A stretch of 64,000 bases of DNA from Caldimonas brevitalea. Its GTDB lineage: Bacteria; Pseudomonadota; Gammaproteobacteria; Burkholderiales; Burkholderiaceae_C. This document shows, one piece after another, positions 1-8,602 of the stretch. The notes under the pieces are model-generated. The model did not search any database and was not told where the DNA came from. It was given only the letters and a program-made list of their open reading frames with translations. The stretch is taken from NCBI RefSeq assembly GCF_001017435.1, contig NZ_CP011371.1:4154001-4218000 (forward strand), given 5' to 3'. The stretch's first letter is position 1; each line of letters opens with the position of its first letter. A program made the position numbers and the translations under genes.

Positions 1-121
1 CCGGACCTACGCCTCATGGTGGCGGGTCTGGCGCTGCCCAGGCCCGGACGCGTTCCGCACCGAGGCGTTCGACCGCGCTGGCAAGAGCGCGCACCGAGTT
101 TCGATTTCAGAGAAAGACAAC

Positions 122-994
122 ATGACGACCCAACATTTCGAGTCAACACCCTCCAACGAGGCCGATGCCAGCAGGCGAGCACTGCTCGGCGTGGCCGGTC
201 TCTGGCTGGGCGCGGTCGGGGCCGGCTTGGCGCTGCCAGTGCAGGCCGACGACAAGGCCACCCCGCCGGCGTACCGACCTGCGACCGGCGATCAACGGTT
301 GCAGGTCGTGATGCTGGCCCATCCCGACATGACTGCGCTCGACCTGGTCGGGCCCCAACTGATTTTCGCGACGATGCCGCCGGTAGACGTTCACGTCGTG
401 TGGAAGGACCAGCAACCGGTGATGACCGACAGCGGCCTCGCCGTGATGCCGACCTCGACCCTCGACCAAGCACCCGCCACGCCGGACGTGCTGTTCGTGC
501 CGGGCGGTCTCAAGGGCACGACCGCCCTGCTGAGCGACCCGCAGGTGCTGTCCTTCCTGAGATCACGCGGCAGCAGCGCCCGCTACATCGCCGGCGTCTG
601 CACCGGCGGCCTGCTGTTGGGTGCGGCCGGGCTGCTGCGCGGCTACCAGGCCACTGCACACTGGTATGTGCGCGACCTGCTGCCCGTCTTCGACGCGATC
701 GCGGTGGATCGCCGCGTGGTGCAAGACCGCAACCGGATCACCGGCGGCGGGGTGACGGCCGGCATCGACCTGGCCTTGACCCTGTCGGCGCTGTTGCGCG
801 GCGACGAGCACGCGAGGACTCAGCAACTGGTCTTCGAATACGCGCCCGAGCCCCCCTTCTCGAGCGGCACCCCTCAAAGCGCCGGGCCGGCCCTGACGGC
901 CAAAGTCCTGCGACGTCGGCACGCGGCGATCGAGCAGACCCGGTTGGCGGTGCACGAAGCGCGGCGATCGTGGGGAGATGAGCGGGTTCGATGA
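122..994 (+). CDS. Exported DJ-1/PfpI family protein
   Basis: The 290-residue product has a twin-arginine-like leader (SRRALLGVAG near residue 18, ending in LPVQA near 42), so export is likely, possibly by Tat. Residues from about 59 form a DJ-1/PfpI (class I glutamine amidotransferase-like) domain with the nucleophile-elbow segment AGVCTGG; Cys160 is the expected reactive cysteine. The run GLLRGYQATAHW resembles isonitrile-hydratase-like and ThiJ members, so hydratase or amidase chemistry is possible but not shown. The ATG has AGAGAAAGA just upstream. The frame stays open to the left edge of the window, so a longer N-terminus cannot be excluded, although the leader argues for this start. Confidence 0.85.
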   Translation: MTTQHFESTPSNEADASRRALLGVAGLWLGAVGAGLALPVQADDKATPPAYRPATGDQRLQVVMLAHPDMTALDLVGPQLIFATMPPVDVHVVWKDQQPVMTDSGLAVMPTSTLDQAPATPDVLFVPGGLKGTTALLSDPQVLSFLRSRGSSARYIAGVCTGGLLLGAAGLLRGYQATAHWYVRDLLPVFDAIAVDRRVVQDRNRITGGGVTAGIDLALTLSALLRGDEHARTQQLVFEYAPEPPFSSGTPQSAGPALTAKVLRRRHAAIEQTRLAVHEARRSWGDERVR

Positions 995-1068
995 CCGCCG
1001 TCGAGGGCGCGCGCTGGTGGTGCTCAACAGCGCGGCGGACTGTCATGACACCGGCACGACCGCTGGCG

Positions 1069-1299
1069 TCAGCGGCATCGTTCTTGTGGCGCTTCCCGGC
1101 CGAAGTACGGCCGCGCGAACAGGTACAGGCCGCTGATCATCAGCACGGCGAGCGGCAGCAGCGGTGCATAGGTCACCCAGGGAGGCGGTGTGCCGCGCGT
1201 CATGGCGACGAAGTTGGCGATGACGGTGAGCGTGAAGGCCACCGACAGCCAACGGTGCGCCTGCCGGACCCAACGGTTCCAGTTGCTGTTGTGGTGCAA
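1069..1299 (-). CDS. Small two-helix membrane protein
   Basis: This 76-residue protein has two predicted transmembrane helices (about residues 15-34 and 43-63) separated by a short Pro-rich loop. It has no catalytic motif and I do not recognise a named family. It lies 13 bases after the VOC gene on the same strand and is probably the last gene of an araC-VOC-membrane protein operon. A second frame over the same DNA is a shadow. Confidence 0.6.
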   Translation of the reverse strand: MHHNSNWNRWVRQAHRWLSVAFTLTVIANFVAMTRGTPPPWVTYAPLLPLAVLMISGLYLFARPYFGREAPQERCR

Positions 1300-1312
1300 G
1301 GCTGCTTCCCCT

Positions 1313-1723
1313 TCAGTGGCGCCGGGCGCCGATCATCTTCCAGCCATTGCCCGACGGATCGCGGAAGCCCGCGTCCACGCTGCCGAAACGGTCGACGGGC
1401 TCCTGCGTGAATTCCACGCCGAGGCCCAGCATCCGCTCGTAGGCCGCGCGGCAGTCGTCCACCGCCAGCACCAGCGGCGGCATGGCGCCCTTTGCCACCA
1501 GCGCGCGCAGTGCCTGTGCAGTCGCCTCGTCCTGCAGCGGTGGCCCGGGCGTGAACAGGCCCAGCTGGAACGAGGGCTGCTCGGGGTGCTGCACCGTCAG
1601 CCAGCGGAAGTCGCCGTTGCGCACGTCCGTGTGGACGCGGAATCCGAGCTTCTCGACATAAAACGCGAGCGCTTCATCCTGGTCTCGCACATACAAACCG
1701 ACCACATCGACACCTTGGCTCAT
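1313..1723 (-). CDS. VOC (glyoxalase/bleomycin resistance) family protein
   Basis: A 136-residue single-domain vicinal-oxygen-chelate protein. It begins with the typical beta-strand then helix 'LYVRDQDEALAFYVEKLGF' and ends with a 'DPSGNGW' signature, both standard in this superfamily. Members include glyoxalases, extradiol dioxygenases and resistance proteins; the substrate cannot be read from sequence. The gene follows the AraC-type regulator by 12 bases on the same strand, so the two are probably co-transcribed. Confidence 0.88.
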   Translation of the reverse strand: MSQGVDVVGLYVRDQDEALAFYVEKLGFRVHTDVRNGDFRWLTVQHPEQPSFQLGLFTPGPPLQDEATAQALRALVAKGAMPPLVLAVDDCRAAYERMLGLGVEFTQEPVDRFGSVDAGFRDPSGNGWKMIGARRH

Positions 1724-1735
1724 CGGACCTCCAGT

Positions 1736-2221
1736 TCATTTCGAAGGCGCTTTTGTACCGCCCGCCTCGCGGCGCCGCTTCTCCGAAACTGCGGTTTCGA
1801 GGCCGGGCCGGTGGGCGGCGCTGACGATACACAGGGGCACGCGGTCGAGCTGATGCGCTTGGGCCCGGCTGCGCTCGCGGTTCACGCTCGGGCTCTCGCC
1901 GGTGATGTCGCGGAAGGTGCGCCCGAAGGTGCCCAGGCTCTCCCAGCCTGTCTGGAAGGCGATCTCGGTGATGGGCAGGTCGGTGTCGCGCAGCAGCGCG
2001 GTCGCACGCTCGATGCGCCGCGTGAGCAGGTAGCGGTGCGGCGGCACGCCGAAGGCCTGCTTGAACGAACGGGCGAAGTGGGCCTCGGAGACGCCGCTCA
2101 GGCTTGCCAGCCGCGAGACGGGCCAGGCCTCGTGCGAAGCGGCGTCCATACGGTCCTTGGCGCGCAGCAGGCGGCGCAGCAGGTCGGGGTCTTGGGTGGG
2201 CGGCAGTGCGTCGGAAGGCAT
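1736..2221 (-). CDS. Short AraC-family transcriptional regulator
   Basis: The protein is 161 residues from the ATG at 2221. It carries a two-helix-turn-helix AraC/XylS DNA-binding domain: 'SRLASLSGVSEAHFARSFKQ' is the first HTH and 'ITEIAFQTGWESLGTFGRTF' the second. No N-terminal ligand-binding domain is present, so it is a stand-alone DNA-binding member, like many short regulators placed before VOC genes. The open frame extends further upstream, but the added residues look non-coding and overlap the DUF4256 gene. It likely controls the two genes that follow and possibly itself. Confidence 0.85.
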   Translation of the reverse strand: MPSDALPPTQDPDLLRRLLRAKDRMDAASHEAWPVSRLASLSGVSEAHFARSFKQAFGVPPHRYLLTRRIERATALLRDTDLPITEIAFQTGWESLGTFGRTFRDITGESPSVNRERSRAQAHQLDRVPLCIVSAAHRPGLETAVSEKRRREAGGTKAPSK

Positions 2222-2357
2222 GTCGAGGCTCTCGGCCGAAAGCCTAGCAGGCTCCGCATCGGCCCACCAGCGGTCGTGCCCGAAGCAGCAGCTGCCGTTG
2301 ACGTAACGTATTGCCCGTTCGCACTGCGCGCCCAAACGCGATAGCACCCAAAAAACT

Positions 2358-2903
2358 TCACACGCGAAGCAAGCCTCGAAAGCCTCTTGCTGCGTAGTAC
2401 GACTGGGCGCCGTTGTGATACACGAACACCCGCCCATAGCGGCGGTCGCAGAAGAGCGCTCCGCCCAGGGAACGAACGTCTGCCGGTGTGCTGATCCAGC
2501 TCGACGTCTTCATGTCGCACTCGACGAGCTTCTGTAGTTCTCGATACTGTTCTTCCGTCAACAGCTCGATGCCCATGGCCGCCGCCATCTCGACGGCACT
2601 GCCGTGCGGCTTGTTTTCTTTCCGTGAGTCCAGCGCCTCACGGTCGTAACAGACACTCCTGCGGCCGGTCGGGCTCTCGACCGAGCAATCGCAGAACGTG
2701 AAGTGCCCCGCCTCGCCTTTGAGCCCGATCACGTCGGGTTCGCCGCCGGTCTCCTCCATGGCACGCAGCGATTTCAGTGCACTGGGATTGCTTTCGAGCT
2801 TGGCCTCGACATCTGCCCATGCCACGCCTTTGTGGCGGTGCATGTTCTTCTCAAAGCGCGCCGCCAATGTTCGAAGCAGCTCGTCTCGTTCTTGCGTCTT
2901 CAT
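2358..2903 (-). CDS. DUF4256 family protein
   Basis: The 181-residue soluble protein matches the DUF4256 family as I remember it: an N-terminal helix starting MKTQERDELLRTLAARFEKN, then a 'CDCSVESPTGRRSVCYD' segment, and a C-terminal 'YHNGAQSYYAARGFRG' stretch. No function is established. The length is normal for the family and the start is preceded by a weak purine-rich stretch. It lies upstream of, and on the same strand as, the AraC regulator, separated by 136 bases, so joint transcription is uncertain. Confidence 0.8.
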   Translation of the reverse strand: MKTQERDELLRTLAARFEKNMHRHKGVAWADVEAKLESNPSALKSLRAMEETGGEPDVIGLKGEAGHFTFCDCSVESPTGRRSVCYDREALDSRKENKPHGSAVEMAAAMGIELLTEEQYRELQKLVECDMKTSSWISTPADVRSLGGALFCDRRYGRVFVYHNGAQSYYAARGFRGLLRV

Positions 2904-3222
2904 GTTTTTTTGGAGTGTGTCGACAAAGAGGTGGCGCCGCGGGTGACCATCGATGGCAACGCCTGGAGCGCGTAATGCTACGACACCTGGCAGCCACCAG
3001 GCCAGAGCAGACGCGCCCTGAACTGCAGCCGCTGCACCAGGTTCTTCGCGCTACGCTCACGGAGCCCGACCGTGACATCTTGGCTAGACTGACGACCGAT
3101 CGGCCCGCCAACCGTGCCTTGAAGGACAAGGCGTCGATCAAAGTCCGGCGCTTCCGCGCGCGATTCAGCCGGTTCAGACTGGATCGACGGATGCCAGGCG
3201 GTCACCCACCCCGAACTGACCT
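2904..3222. other. Intergenic stretch without a recognised gene
   Basis: This 319-base stretch separates the leftward DUF4256 gene from the rightward MORN-like gene and should hold their divergent promoters. Short open frames exist on both strands but have no start signal or recognisable protein family. I could not assign a promoter. Confidence 0.4.
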
Positions 3223-3744
3223 ATGACCCGACACACTTTGATCAAGGCGATGCGCCCATCCCTTGCACGGACGATCGCGACGTTGTTGCTGACCACAGCC
3301 TGGACCTCGCCCGCACTTGCCGAAGGCCGCAGCCAGGTCGCCGGCCCGCGCCTGCAGGGCGAGCCGAACTGCCGTTTTGCAGCACCCGAGGGCTGGCGCG
3401 ACCATGCGGTGCGTTGGGAAGGCGGCTGCGTCAACGGCAAGGCCTCCGGACCCGGTGTGCTGCGCGCCTACGCGAAACACAAGCCGACTGAATTCTTCTA
3501 TGGCCGGCTGGTTGACGGTACGCCCCGTCTGGGCGTGCTCGAGCAGCCGGACGGTTTCGTGGCAGGTGAGTTCGACCAAGGCGGGGCCGTGCAGAGCGAC
3601 GACCGCGATGTTGCCGTCCGGGCCTTGCGCGAGGCGGCGCAAGCGGCGAAGCTGGCGTCGGTTCGCTTCAAGGACAAAGGCAACGAGGCCTCGGCCCGCT
3701 TTTACCTCGGGAAGGCCGAGCAACTGGACGCCCAGCTCGATTGA
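3223..3744 (+). CDS. Exported MORN-like protein of unknown function
   Basis: A 173-residue protein with a signal peptide (hydrophobic core TIATLLLTTAWTS, cleavage after PALA near residue 33). The mature part contains 'RWEGGCVNGKASGPGVLR' and 'FFYGRLVDGTPRLGVLEQP', which resemble degenerate MORN repeats (alternating G/Y/aromatic strands). The last 40 residues form an Ala/Lys-rich helix. It has no catalytic motif. It converges on the glycine-rich gene to its right. Function unknown; confidence that it is a real gene is moderate to high because of the leader and codon pattern. Confidence 0.65.
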   Translation: MTRHTLIKAMRPSLARTIATLLLTTAWTSPALAEGRSQVAGPRLQGEPNCRFAAPEGWRDHAVRWEGGCVNGKASGPGVLRAYAKHKPTEFFYGRLVDGTPRLGVLEQPDGFVAGEFDQGGAVQSDDRDVAVRALREAAQAAKLASVRFKDKGNEASARFYLGKAEQLDAQLD

Positions 3745-3813
3745 CGGCGCCAGCGTGCGGGGCGGTCTGCCTCAGGCAGGTCGGCGACGCGGCACAACGG
3801 TGTTCGACCCATC

Positions 3814-4629
3814 TCAGTCCCCACCCCCACCGCCACAGCCGCCCCCACAGCCCCCGCCGCCGCCATCACCACCCCCGCCGCCATCGCCTCCTCCCCCCGC
3901 ATCGCCTGCGCAGCTGCCGCCGAAGGTGCCGCCACCGCAGGCCGAGCCGCTGAGCGCGGTGGCGCAGTAGCTGGCACGCGGGTCTTCAGGCGCGAACTCG
4001 TGGCAGTCCAGGCTGTAGCGGAAGCCGTCGGGGATCGCGAGCTGGGTGTCGAGCGCGAACAGCAGGGGCAACGCCGCCGGCCGGCCTGGGTCGAGACCCT
4101 CGGAACGGCAGGCATGCCGCCAGGTGTGGCGCAGCCCGGCCTTGGCGCCGGTGCGGCTCTGGTTCAGCGTCGCCGCCGGCTTGTGGTCGAGGAAGCGGCC
4201 GAAGCCGCGGCGGCAGAACTCCCGGTAGGCCGCGGTGTCCAGAATGAACTCGTGCCACATCCGGTCCACCACTTGCGAAGGCATCGCGACAAAGTCGCGG
4301 CCGTTCAGCCAGACCACGAAGAACTGCCGCAAGCCCCGCTCGACCAGGGCCAGCTGGTCGGGCTGGAGGTGGGGGTACACCTTGTGAACTGCCTGCCGCA
4401 AATGGCGAGGCAGCGGGGCATGGCGCAGGAAGTGGTCGCGGCGCTTGCGGTGCGCTTCACCTGCTGCGACGAGCAATGCGAAGCAGAGCCCGCTGGCCAG
4501 CAGCGCCAGCCCAACGGAACCGGGGCCGCTCACCACGGGCCACCAGGCAACAGCGGCCATCACGAGCGCCGCATATTTGGGCAGGCGCCAGAAGGCCGAG
4601 CCGGCCGGGAAGAGATAGGACGTCGTCAT
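3814..4629 (-). CDS. Membrane-anchored protein with WHEF motif and poly-Gly tail
   Basis: The 271-residue product starts at the ATG at 4629, which has AGGAGAAG 8 bases upstream; the longer frame adds only a Gln/Arg-rich run. Two N-terminal transmembrane segments (about residues 14-60) precede a soluble domain with 'VVDRMWHEFILDTAAYREFC', a signature I associate with the glycine-rich-domain (GRDP-like) family. The last ~40 residues are almost entirely Gly with a few Cys and Asp. The function is unknown. The Gly tail gives a mirror poly-Pro open frame on the other strand, which is not a gene. Confidence 0.7.
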   Translation of the reverse strand: MTTSYLFPAGSAFWRLPKYAALVMAAVAWWPVVSGPGSVGLALLASGLCFALLVAAGEAHRKRRDHFLRHAPLPRHLRQAVHKVYPHLQPDQLALVERGLRQFFVVWLNGRDFVAMPSQVVDRMWHEFILDTAAYREFCRRGFGRFLDHKPAATLNQSRTGAKAGLRHTWRHACRSEGLDPGRPAALPLLFALDTQLAIPDGFRYSLDCHEFAPEDPRASYCATALSGSACGGGTFGGSCAGDAGGGGDGGGGGDGGGGGCGGGCGGGGGD

Positions 4630-4777
4630 TCTTGTTCTTCTCCTATTTTGTTGTTGTTGTTCTTGGGGCGCACTATTGCTGCGCAATGTGATGATTGCGT
4701 GACAGTCGCCAGCTGCAGTCGAGGCGGCGCAGTTTCGTCCCCACGCCGCGACTCGCCCGGGCGGCGCGTGGGGAGCT

Positions 4778-5077
4778 TCAGGTCTCCTGGCCCTGCACCG
4801 CGAGGCCGCGCTCGTTGTCGGCGGCCATCATCTTTCGCATGCCGAAGACCCCGATCAGGCCGATCGGCACAAACACGATGAAGCCGATGAAGGCCATCAC
4901 AGCGAACGGCGTTCTGCGGGTGGCCGCGTAACCCAGCGTGCCGATGAGGCTCAAGAACAGGAAGCCGAGCAACACCAGCACGAGGCCCATGCGAAAACTC
5001 TCGGAGATGTCGTCCCGCGCCATGAACGACGCTGACACCATGAGGTTGATGAGGATGGAGACGATGCACTGGGCCAT
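4778..5077 (-). CDS. Small membrane protein (three helices)
   Basis: From the ATG at 5077 the product is 99 residues with about three transmembrane helices (VSILINLMVSASF; LVLVLLGFLFLSLIGTLGY; AVMAFIGFIVFVPIGLIGVF), ending in a short charged tail. The longer open frame upstream is Arg/Pro-rich and does not look coded. No family is recognised and no function can be offered. Confidence 0.6.
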   Translation of the reverse strand: MAQCIVSILINLMVSASFMARDDISESFRMGLVLVLLGFLFLSLIGTLGYAATRRTPFAVMAFIGFIVFVPIGLIGVFGMRKMMAADNERGLAVQGQET

Positions 5078-5359
5078 GGCGGTCTGCTGAAGCTCACGGT
5101 GGAGCAGGTGGGGGTCATCGGGAGCGGCCCGGCATGAGCGGCCCGCGGTACAGCCGCATTTTCTGGGGGGCACGCGCGGTGCGAATACCACCTGTTGGGG
5201 GGCTTCCCCCTGTTCTGGGGGGCGTTGACGCATGCATGGCCGCAGTACGCCACTGACATCTGCAGCACCTCGTGTCGTCGAGCCGGCGCGCCGCGTCGGC
5301 AATGGAGTGAGTCGGTTGTCCTACACTGCCCCGCGGATCACTACACCACCGACCGCGCC

Positions 5360-5833
5360 ATGGCCGCAGAACCCCAGATCTCCAAACGTCGCTTCGGACG
5401 GCGCGACCTGTTCTACGCATGGCTGGTGGCCACGGTCTTCAGTGGTCTCCCCTCCACACTCCACGCGCTGGTGCGCGGGTCTGACCCGCTCGAAGCCACG
5501 CGCGCCGCGGGCAAGATGCTGTTGCCCGACGTCGACGATACCTTCACCCTGTTCGCAGCCGCGGCGCTGGTCCATCCCGCCGTGTCGCTGTTCTGGACCG
5601 TGGTCTTTGCCGCCCTGCTGCCCCGTCGGCATGTGCTCGTGTGGGCGACCCTCGGTGCCGCGGCCGTCGCGTGGCTCGACCTTCGCATCATCGCGCCGCT
5701 GGCGTTCCCCTCCGTGGCCGCGTTGCAGTTCTGGCCTCAAGTCGCCGACCATCTGGCGTGGGGGGCGCTGCTGGGGGGAACGCTGCAGTTTCGGCTTTAC
5801 CGTGCCCGGATCAGAGCGTCGGAGGATCGCTAG
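5360..5833 (+). CDS. Integral membrane protein of unknown function
   Basis: A 157-residue protein from the ATG at 5360, with four likely transmembrane helices (around residues 18-38, 60-82, 87-110 and 115-140). It contains 'DLFYAWLVATVFSGLPSTLHAL' at the N-terminus, similar to hypothetical membrane proteins seen in many proteobacteria. It has no catalytic residues. It is divergent from the three-helix gene to its left, with a G-run-rich spacer of 282 bases between them. Confidence 0.6.
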   Translation: MAAEPQISKRRFGRRDLFYAWLVATVFSGLPSTLHALVRGSDPLEATRAAGKMLLPDVDDTFTLFAAAALVHPAVSLFWTVVFAALLPRRHVLVWATLGAAAVAWLDLRIIAPLAFPSVAALQFWPQVADHLAWGALLGGTLQFRLYRARIRASEDR

Positions 5834-5974
5834 GGGGGCTGTTGCAGAGCGCAGGACATGAGCCTCGGCACGGCGGAACGGTTTGGACATGGGGCGGCAA
5901 TTCGTCGGAGTGCACAGGAGACGTTCCTCTGCCAACATGTCAAACTGCGGCTTGTGCTCCACGCCGAACCCTAC

Positions 5975-6220
5975 ATGTCTTCCGGCACCCGCATTCAGTT
6001 CGACCCGAAGCCAGACCCATTGGAGCAGAAGGTTCGCCTCGTCTGCGGCGCACTGCTTGGAGTGCTTGTGGCAGGCGGTATGTTTCTCGAGTTCGGCCCC
6101 TTCGACGCGGCCGGTACCGTCGTTCTGGTGCTCGTCTGCATCCTCGGTTGCGCGCTCGGTGCTCTGCAGGGCGGCGATCGCTTCTGGACAGCGTTCTTGC
6201 GTCTGCTTGGCAAACTTTGA
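5975..6220 (+). CDS. Small two-helix membrane protein
   Basis: An 81-residue protein with two hydrophobic helices (VCGALLGVLVAGGMFLEF and GTVVLVLVCILGCALGAL) separated by a short acidic loop, the layout of a helical hairpin. The start at 5975 gives a compact soluble N-terminus. It ends 18 bases before the desaturase gene on the same strand and may be co-transcribed with it. Family unknown. Confidence 0.6.
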   Translation: MSSGTRIQFDPKPDPLEQKVRLVCGALLGVLVAGGMFLEFGPFDAAGTVVLVLVCILGCALGALQGGDRFWTAFLRLLGKL

Positions 6221-6238
6221 CTGACGAAAGAAGGTCCC

Positions 6239-7504
6239 ATGTCACTCCTCCCCGCCAGCCTGAAGACGCACCGGGTTTCGTCTGCATCCGCGGACGCGGT
6301 TGTGCACGGCACGGTGCATTACGCGCCGCTGAAATCGCTTTGGTTGTCGACCATGGCCTGCGCGGCAATGATCGGTGGCGTGGCGACGGCCAGCTGGGTG
6401 GCACTCTCGGTCTTTCTGGTCAGCACCGGCATCGTCTTGCTACTAGGCCATTCCCTCGGCAGCCACCGCAAGCTCATTCACAACAGTTTCCAGTGTCCAC
6501 GCTGGCTCGAATACGCGCTGGTCTATCTAGGCGTGCAGGTCGGTCTCTCCGGGCCGCTGGGCCTGTTGCGTCAGCACGAGCTGAGGGACTATGCGCAACG
6601 CCTGCCCGACTGTCATCCCTACCTGAAACACGGCAGTACTTTCTGGCGCGACGCCTGGTGGCAATTGCACTGCGAACTGAGGTTGGACAATCCGCCCGAC
6701 ATCACGCTCGAACCGCACATCGCCGAGGATCGCTTCTACCGCTTCCTCGAGCGCACCTGGATGTGGCAACAGTTGCCACCGGCACTGGTGCTGTACCTGG
6801 CGGGCGGCTGGTCCTTCGTGTTCTGGGGCACCTGTGTGCGCGTGACGGCGGGGGTGGTCGGCCACTGGCTGGTCGGCTACTTCGCGCACAACCACGGGCC
6901 GATGCACCACGAAGTCGATGCGGCCGCGGTACAGGGCCACAACGTGCCCCTCACCTCTTTGCTGACGATGGGCGAGGGATGGCACAACAACCACCACGCC
7001 TTTCCCGGCTCCGCTCGCCTGGGCTTGTATGCCGGCGAATGGGACCCGGGCTGGTGGGCACTGTGCCTGTTGCGCCGGGCAGGCCTGGTGTGGGCGCTGC
7101 GTGGACCGGCCGATCTCCCGCACCGTCCCGAGCTTCGCCGCTCGAACCCTGCTGCCCGCTGCCTCGCCGGTCCTCCCTCCAGCGTCTCGATCGGGCGCCT
7201 GCGCGACCTCCCTGCATTGCTCGTGGCATGGCACTCGATCCGTCGCCACGCTGGTTGGCTGACCGGCCCGGCCGCCACCTTGCCGGAACCCTTGCTCGCA
7301 CGCCTCGCCGGCGGGCGCTTTCAGCGCGCGCCCGAGTCTGACCGCCTGTTCTTTTCGACGCCGGACACGACGGTTCGCGGGCTGGCAGCGTTGTGCCTTG
7401 CGGTCAGTGCTCGAGGTCGCGTTGCGGGGGCGATCGGCCTGCTTGCCTTGCCGATCGCCGCCGCAGCGGAGTCCGTGCGACACGTTTGCACGGACGCCCG
7501 GTAG
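6239..7504 (+). CDS. Acyl-CoA/fatty acid desaturase family membrane enzyme
   Basis: A 421-residue membrane di-iron desaturase-like protein with an AAGAAGG ribosome site. His motifs seen: 'HSLGSHRKLIH' (box 1), 'HNHGPMHH', and 'GEGWHNNHHAFPGSAR' (box 3, HxxHH). The central box is 'LRQHELRDYAQR' rather than the canonical HRxHH; I believe a proteobacterial subfamily has this form. The family normally inserts a double bond into acyl chains in the membrane. The last ~120 residues, after 'PADLPHRPELRR', are Arg/Ala-rich and outside the usual domain, so they may be a lineage extension or a frameshifted tail. Confidence 0.8.
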   Translation: MSLLPASLKTHRVSSASADAVVHGTVHYAPLKSLWLSTMACAAMIGGVATASWVALSVFLVSTGIVLLLGHSLGSHRKLIHNSFQCPRWLEYALVYLGVQVGLSGPLGLLRQHELRDYAQRLPDCHPYLKHGSTFWRDAWWQLHCELRLDNPPDITLEPHIAEDRFYRFLERTWMWQQLPPALVLYLAGGWSFVFWGTCVRVTAGVVGHWLVGYFAHNHGPMHHEVDAAAVQGHNVPLTSLLTMGEGWHNNHHAFPGSARLGLYAGEWDPGWWALCLLRRAGLVWALRGPADLPHRPELRRSNPAARCLAGPPSSVSIGRLRDLPALLVAWHSIRRHAGWLTGPAATLPEPLLARLAGGRFQRAPESDRLFFSTPDTTVRGLAALCLAVSARGRVAGAIGLLALPIAAAAESVRHVCTDAR

Positions 7505-7574
7505 CGGCACATTGCGGCGACTGCGCGGGCCCAACCCGACGCTGTGGCTGTCGATCCTTCTCACCAACACCACG

Positions 7575-8516
7575 TCACGCCGAAACTACGCGCCCGCCCT
7601 CCCCCGCAATCCCTTCGATCGTCGCGCACAGCCATTGCACCGCATGGTCCCGGTCCCGGGTGGCGTGGTGTGCGATGGACACCGTGAAGCTGGGCAGCTC
7701 CAAAGGCGGCCGTTGCGACTGCAACCCGAAGTCCTGTTGCCACAGGGGAGCCACCACCTCGGGCACCGTCGCCAGCGCATCGACCTGCTGCAGCACCCGC
7801 GGCAGCGACGCAAAACGCGGGCTGGTGTAGAGCACGCGGCGCTGCAAGTCCAGCTGGGCCAGTTGCTCGTCCACGGCGCCTTGGAAGGCGCCGCGATACG
7901 TCACCAGCAGGTGCGGCAGTTCGGTGTAGCGCTTGAGCGTCAGCCGGGCCTTCGCCGCCAACAGGCCTGGGCGGTACACGCAGCGGTAACCCAAGGTGCG
8001 CAACTCGCGGCTGCGCTGCCAGCTCGGGCCCGGGTGGAAGGCACCGACCGCCAGGTCCATCTCGTCGCGCGCCAGCATGTCGGAGACACGGAACGGATCC
8101 GTCGCGACGACAGCTACGCGCAATCCCGGCGCCTCACGGTGGAGCACGGCCAGCAGCGGCGGCAGCAGCCACAGGTCGACCCAGTCCGGCAACCCCAGCC
8201 GAAGGGTGCGGGCCGCACGCGCCGGCTCGAACACCGGAACATCCGACACCACCGCCTGGATCATCTCGAGCGCCGGGATCAGCGCGCTTTGCAGTTCCAG
8301 TGCCCGCGGCGTCGGCTGCATCCCGCCCGGGCTGCGCACCAGCAACTCGTCCTTGAACACCTCGCGCAAGCGGGCCAGCGCACCGCTGACAGCGGGCTGC
8401 CCCAGGTGCAAGCACACGGCTGCGCGGGAGACGCTCTTCTCGCGCAACAGCACATGCAAGGTGACCAACAGGTTGAGGTCGACCCCCCGAAAATCACGCT
8501 CCCTGATACTGTTCAT
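7575..8516 (-). CDS. LysR-type transcriptional regulator
   Basis: A 313-residue LTTR from the ATG at 8516; a start at 8558 would add 14 residues. The N-terminal winged HTH 'KSVSRAAVCLHLGQPAVSGALARLREVFKD' is clear, followed by a LysR substrate-binding domain ending 'AVQWLCATIEGIAGEG'. It is divergent from an exported MBL-fold hydrolase gene with 86 bases between the start codons, the usual arrangement for a regulator and its target. That spacer includes the palindrome AATCGATT (8523-8530). A decayed copy of its C-terminal half lies near 23.1-23.4 kb. Confidence 0.9.
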   Translation of the reverse strand: MNSIRERDFRGVDLNLLVTLHVLLREKSVSRAAVCLHLGQPAVSGALARLREVFKDELLVRSPGGMQPTPRALELQSALIPALEMIQAVVSDVPVFEPARAARTLRLGLPDWVDLWLLPPLLAVLHREAPGLRVAVVATDPFRVSDMLARDEMDLAVGAFHPGPSWQRSRELRTLGYRCVYRPGLLAAKARLTLKRYTELPHLLVTYRGAFQGAVDEQLAQLDLQRRVLYTSPRFASLPRVLQQVDALATVPEVVAPLWQQDFGLQSQRPPLELPSFTVSIAHHATRDRDHAVQWLCATIEGIAGEGGRVVSA

Positions 8517-8602
8517 CGAATCAATCGATTTGTGTGATGAAGGGGTGGATTGGATCATTCACCAACCCCATCTTGCAACCCGTGCTTTCAGCCCCCCTCG
8601 AC

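Noticed and set aside
3317..3970. Proline-rich open frame on the + strand near 3.8-3.9 kb
   Set aside because: It is the complement of the poly-Gly tail of the leftward gene, so the run of Pro has no independent support.
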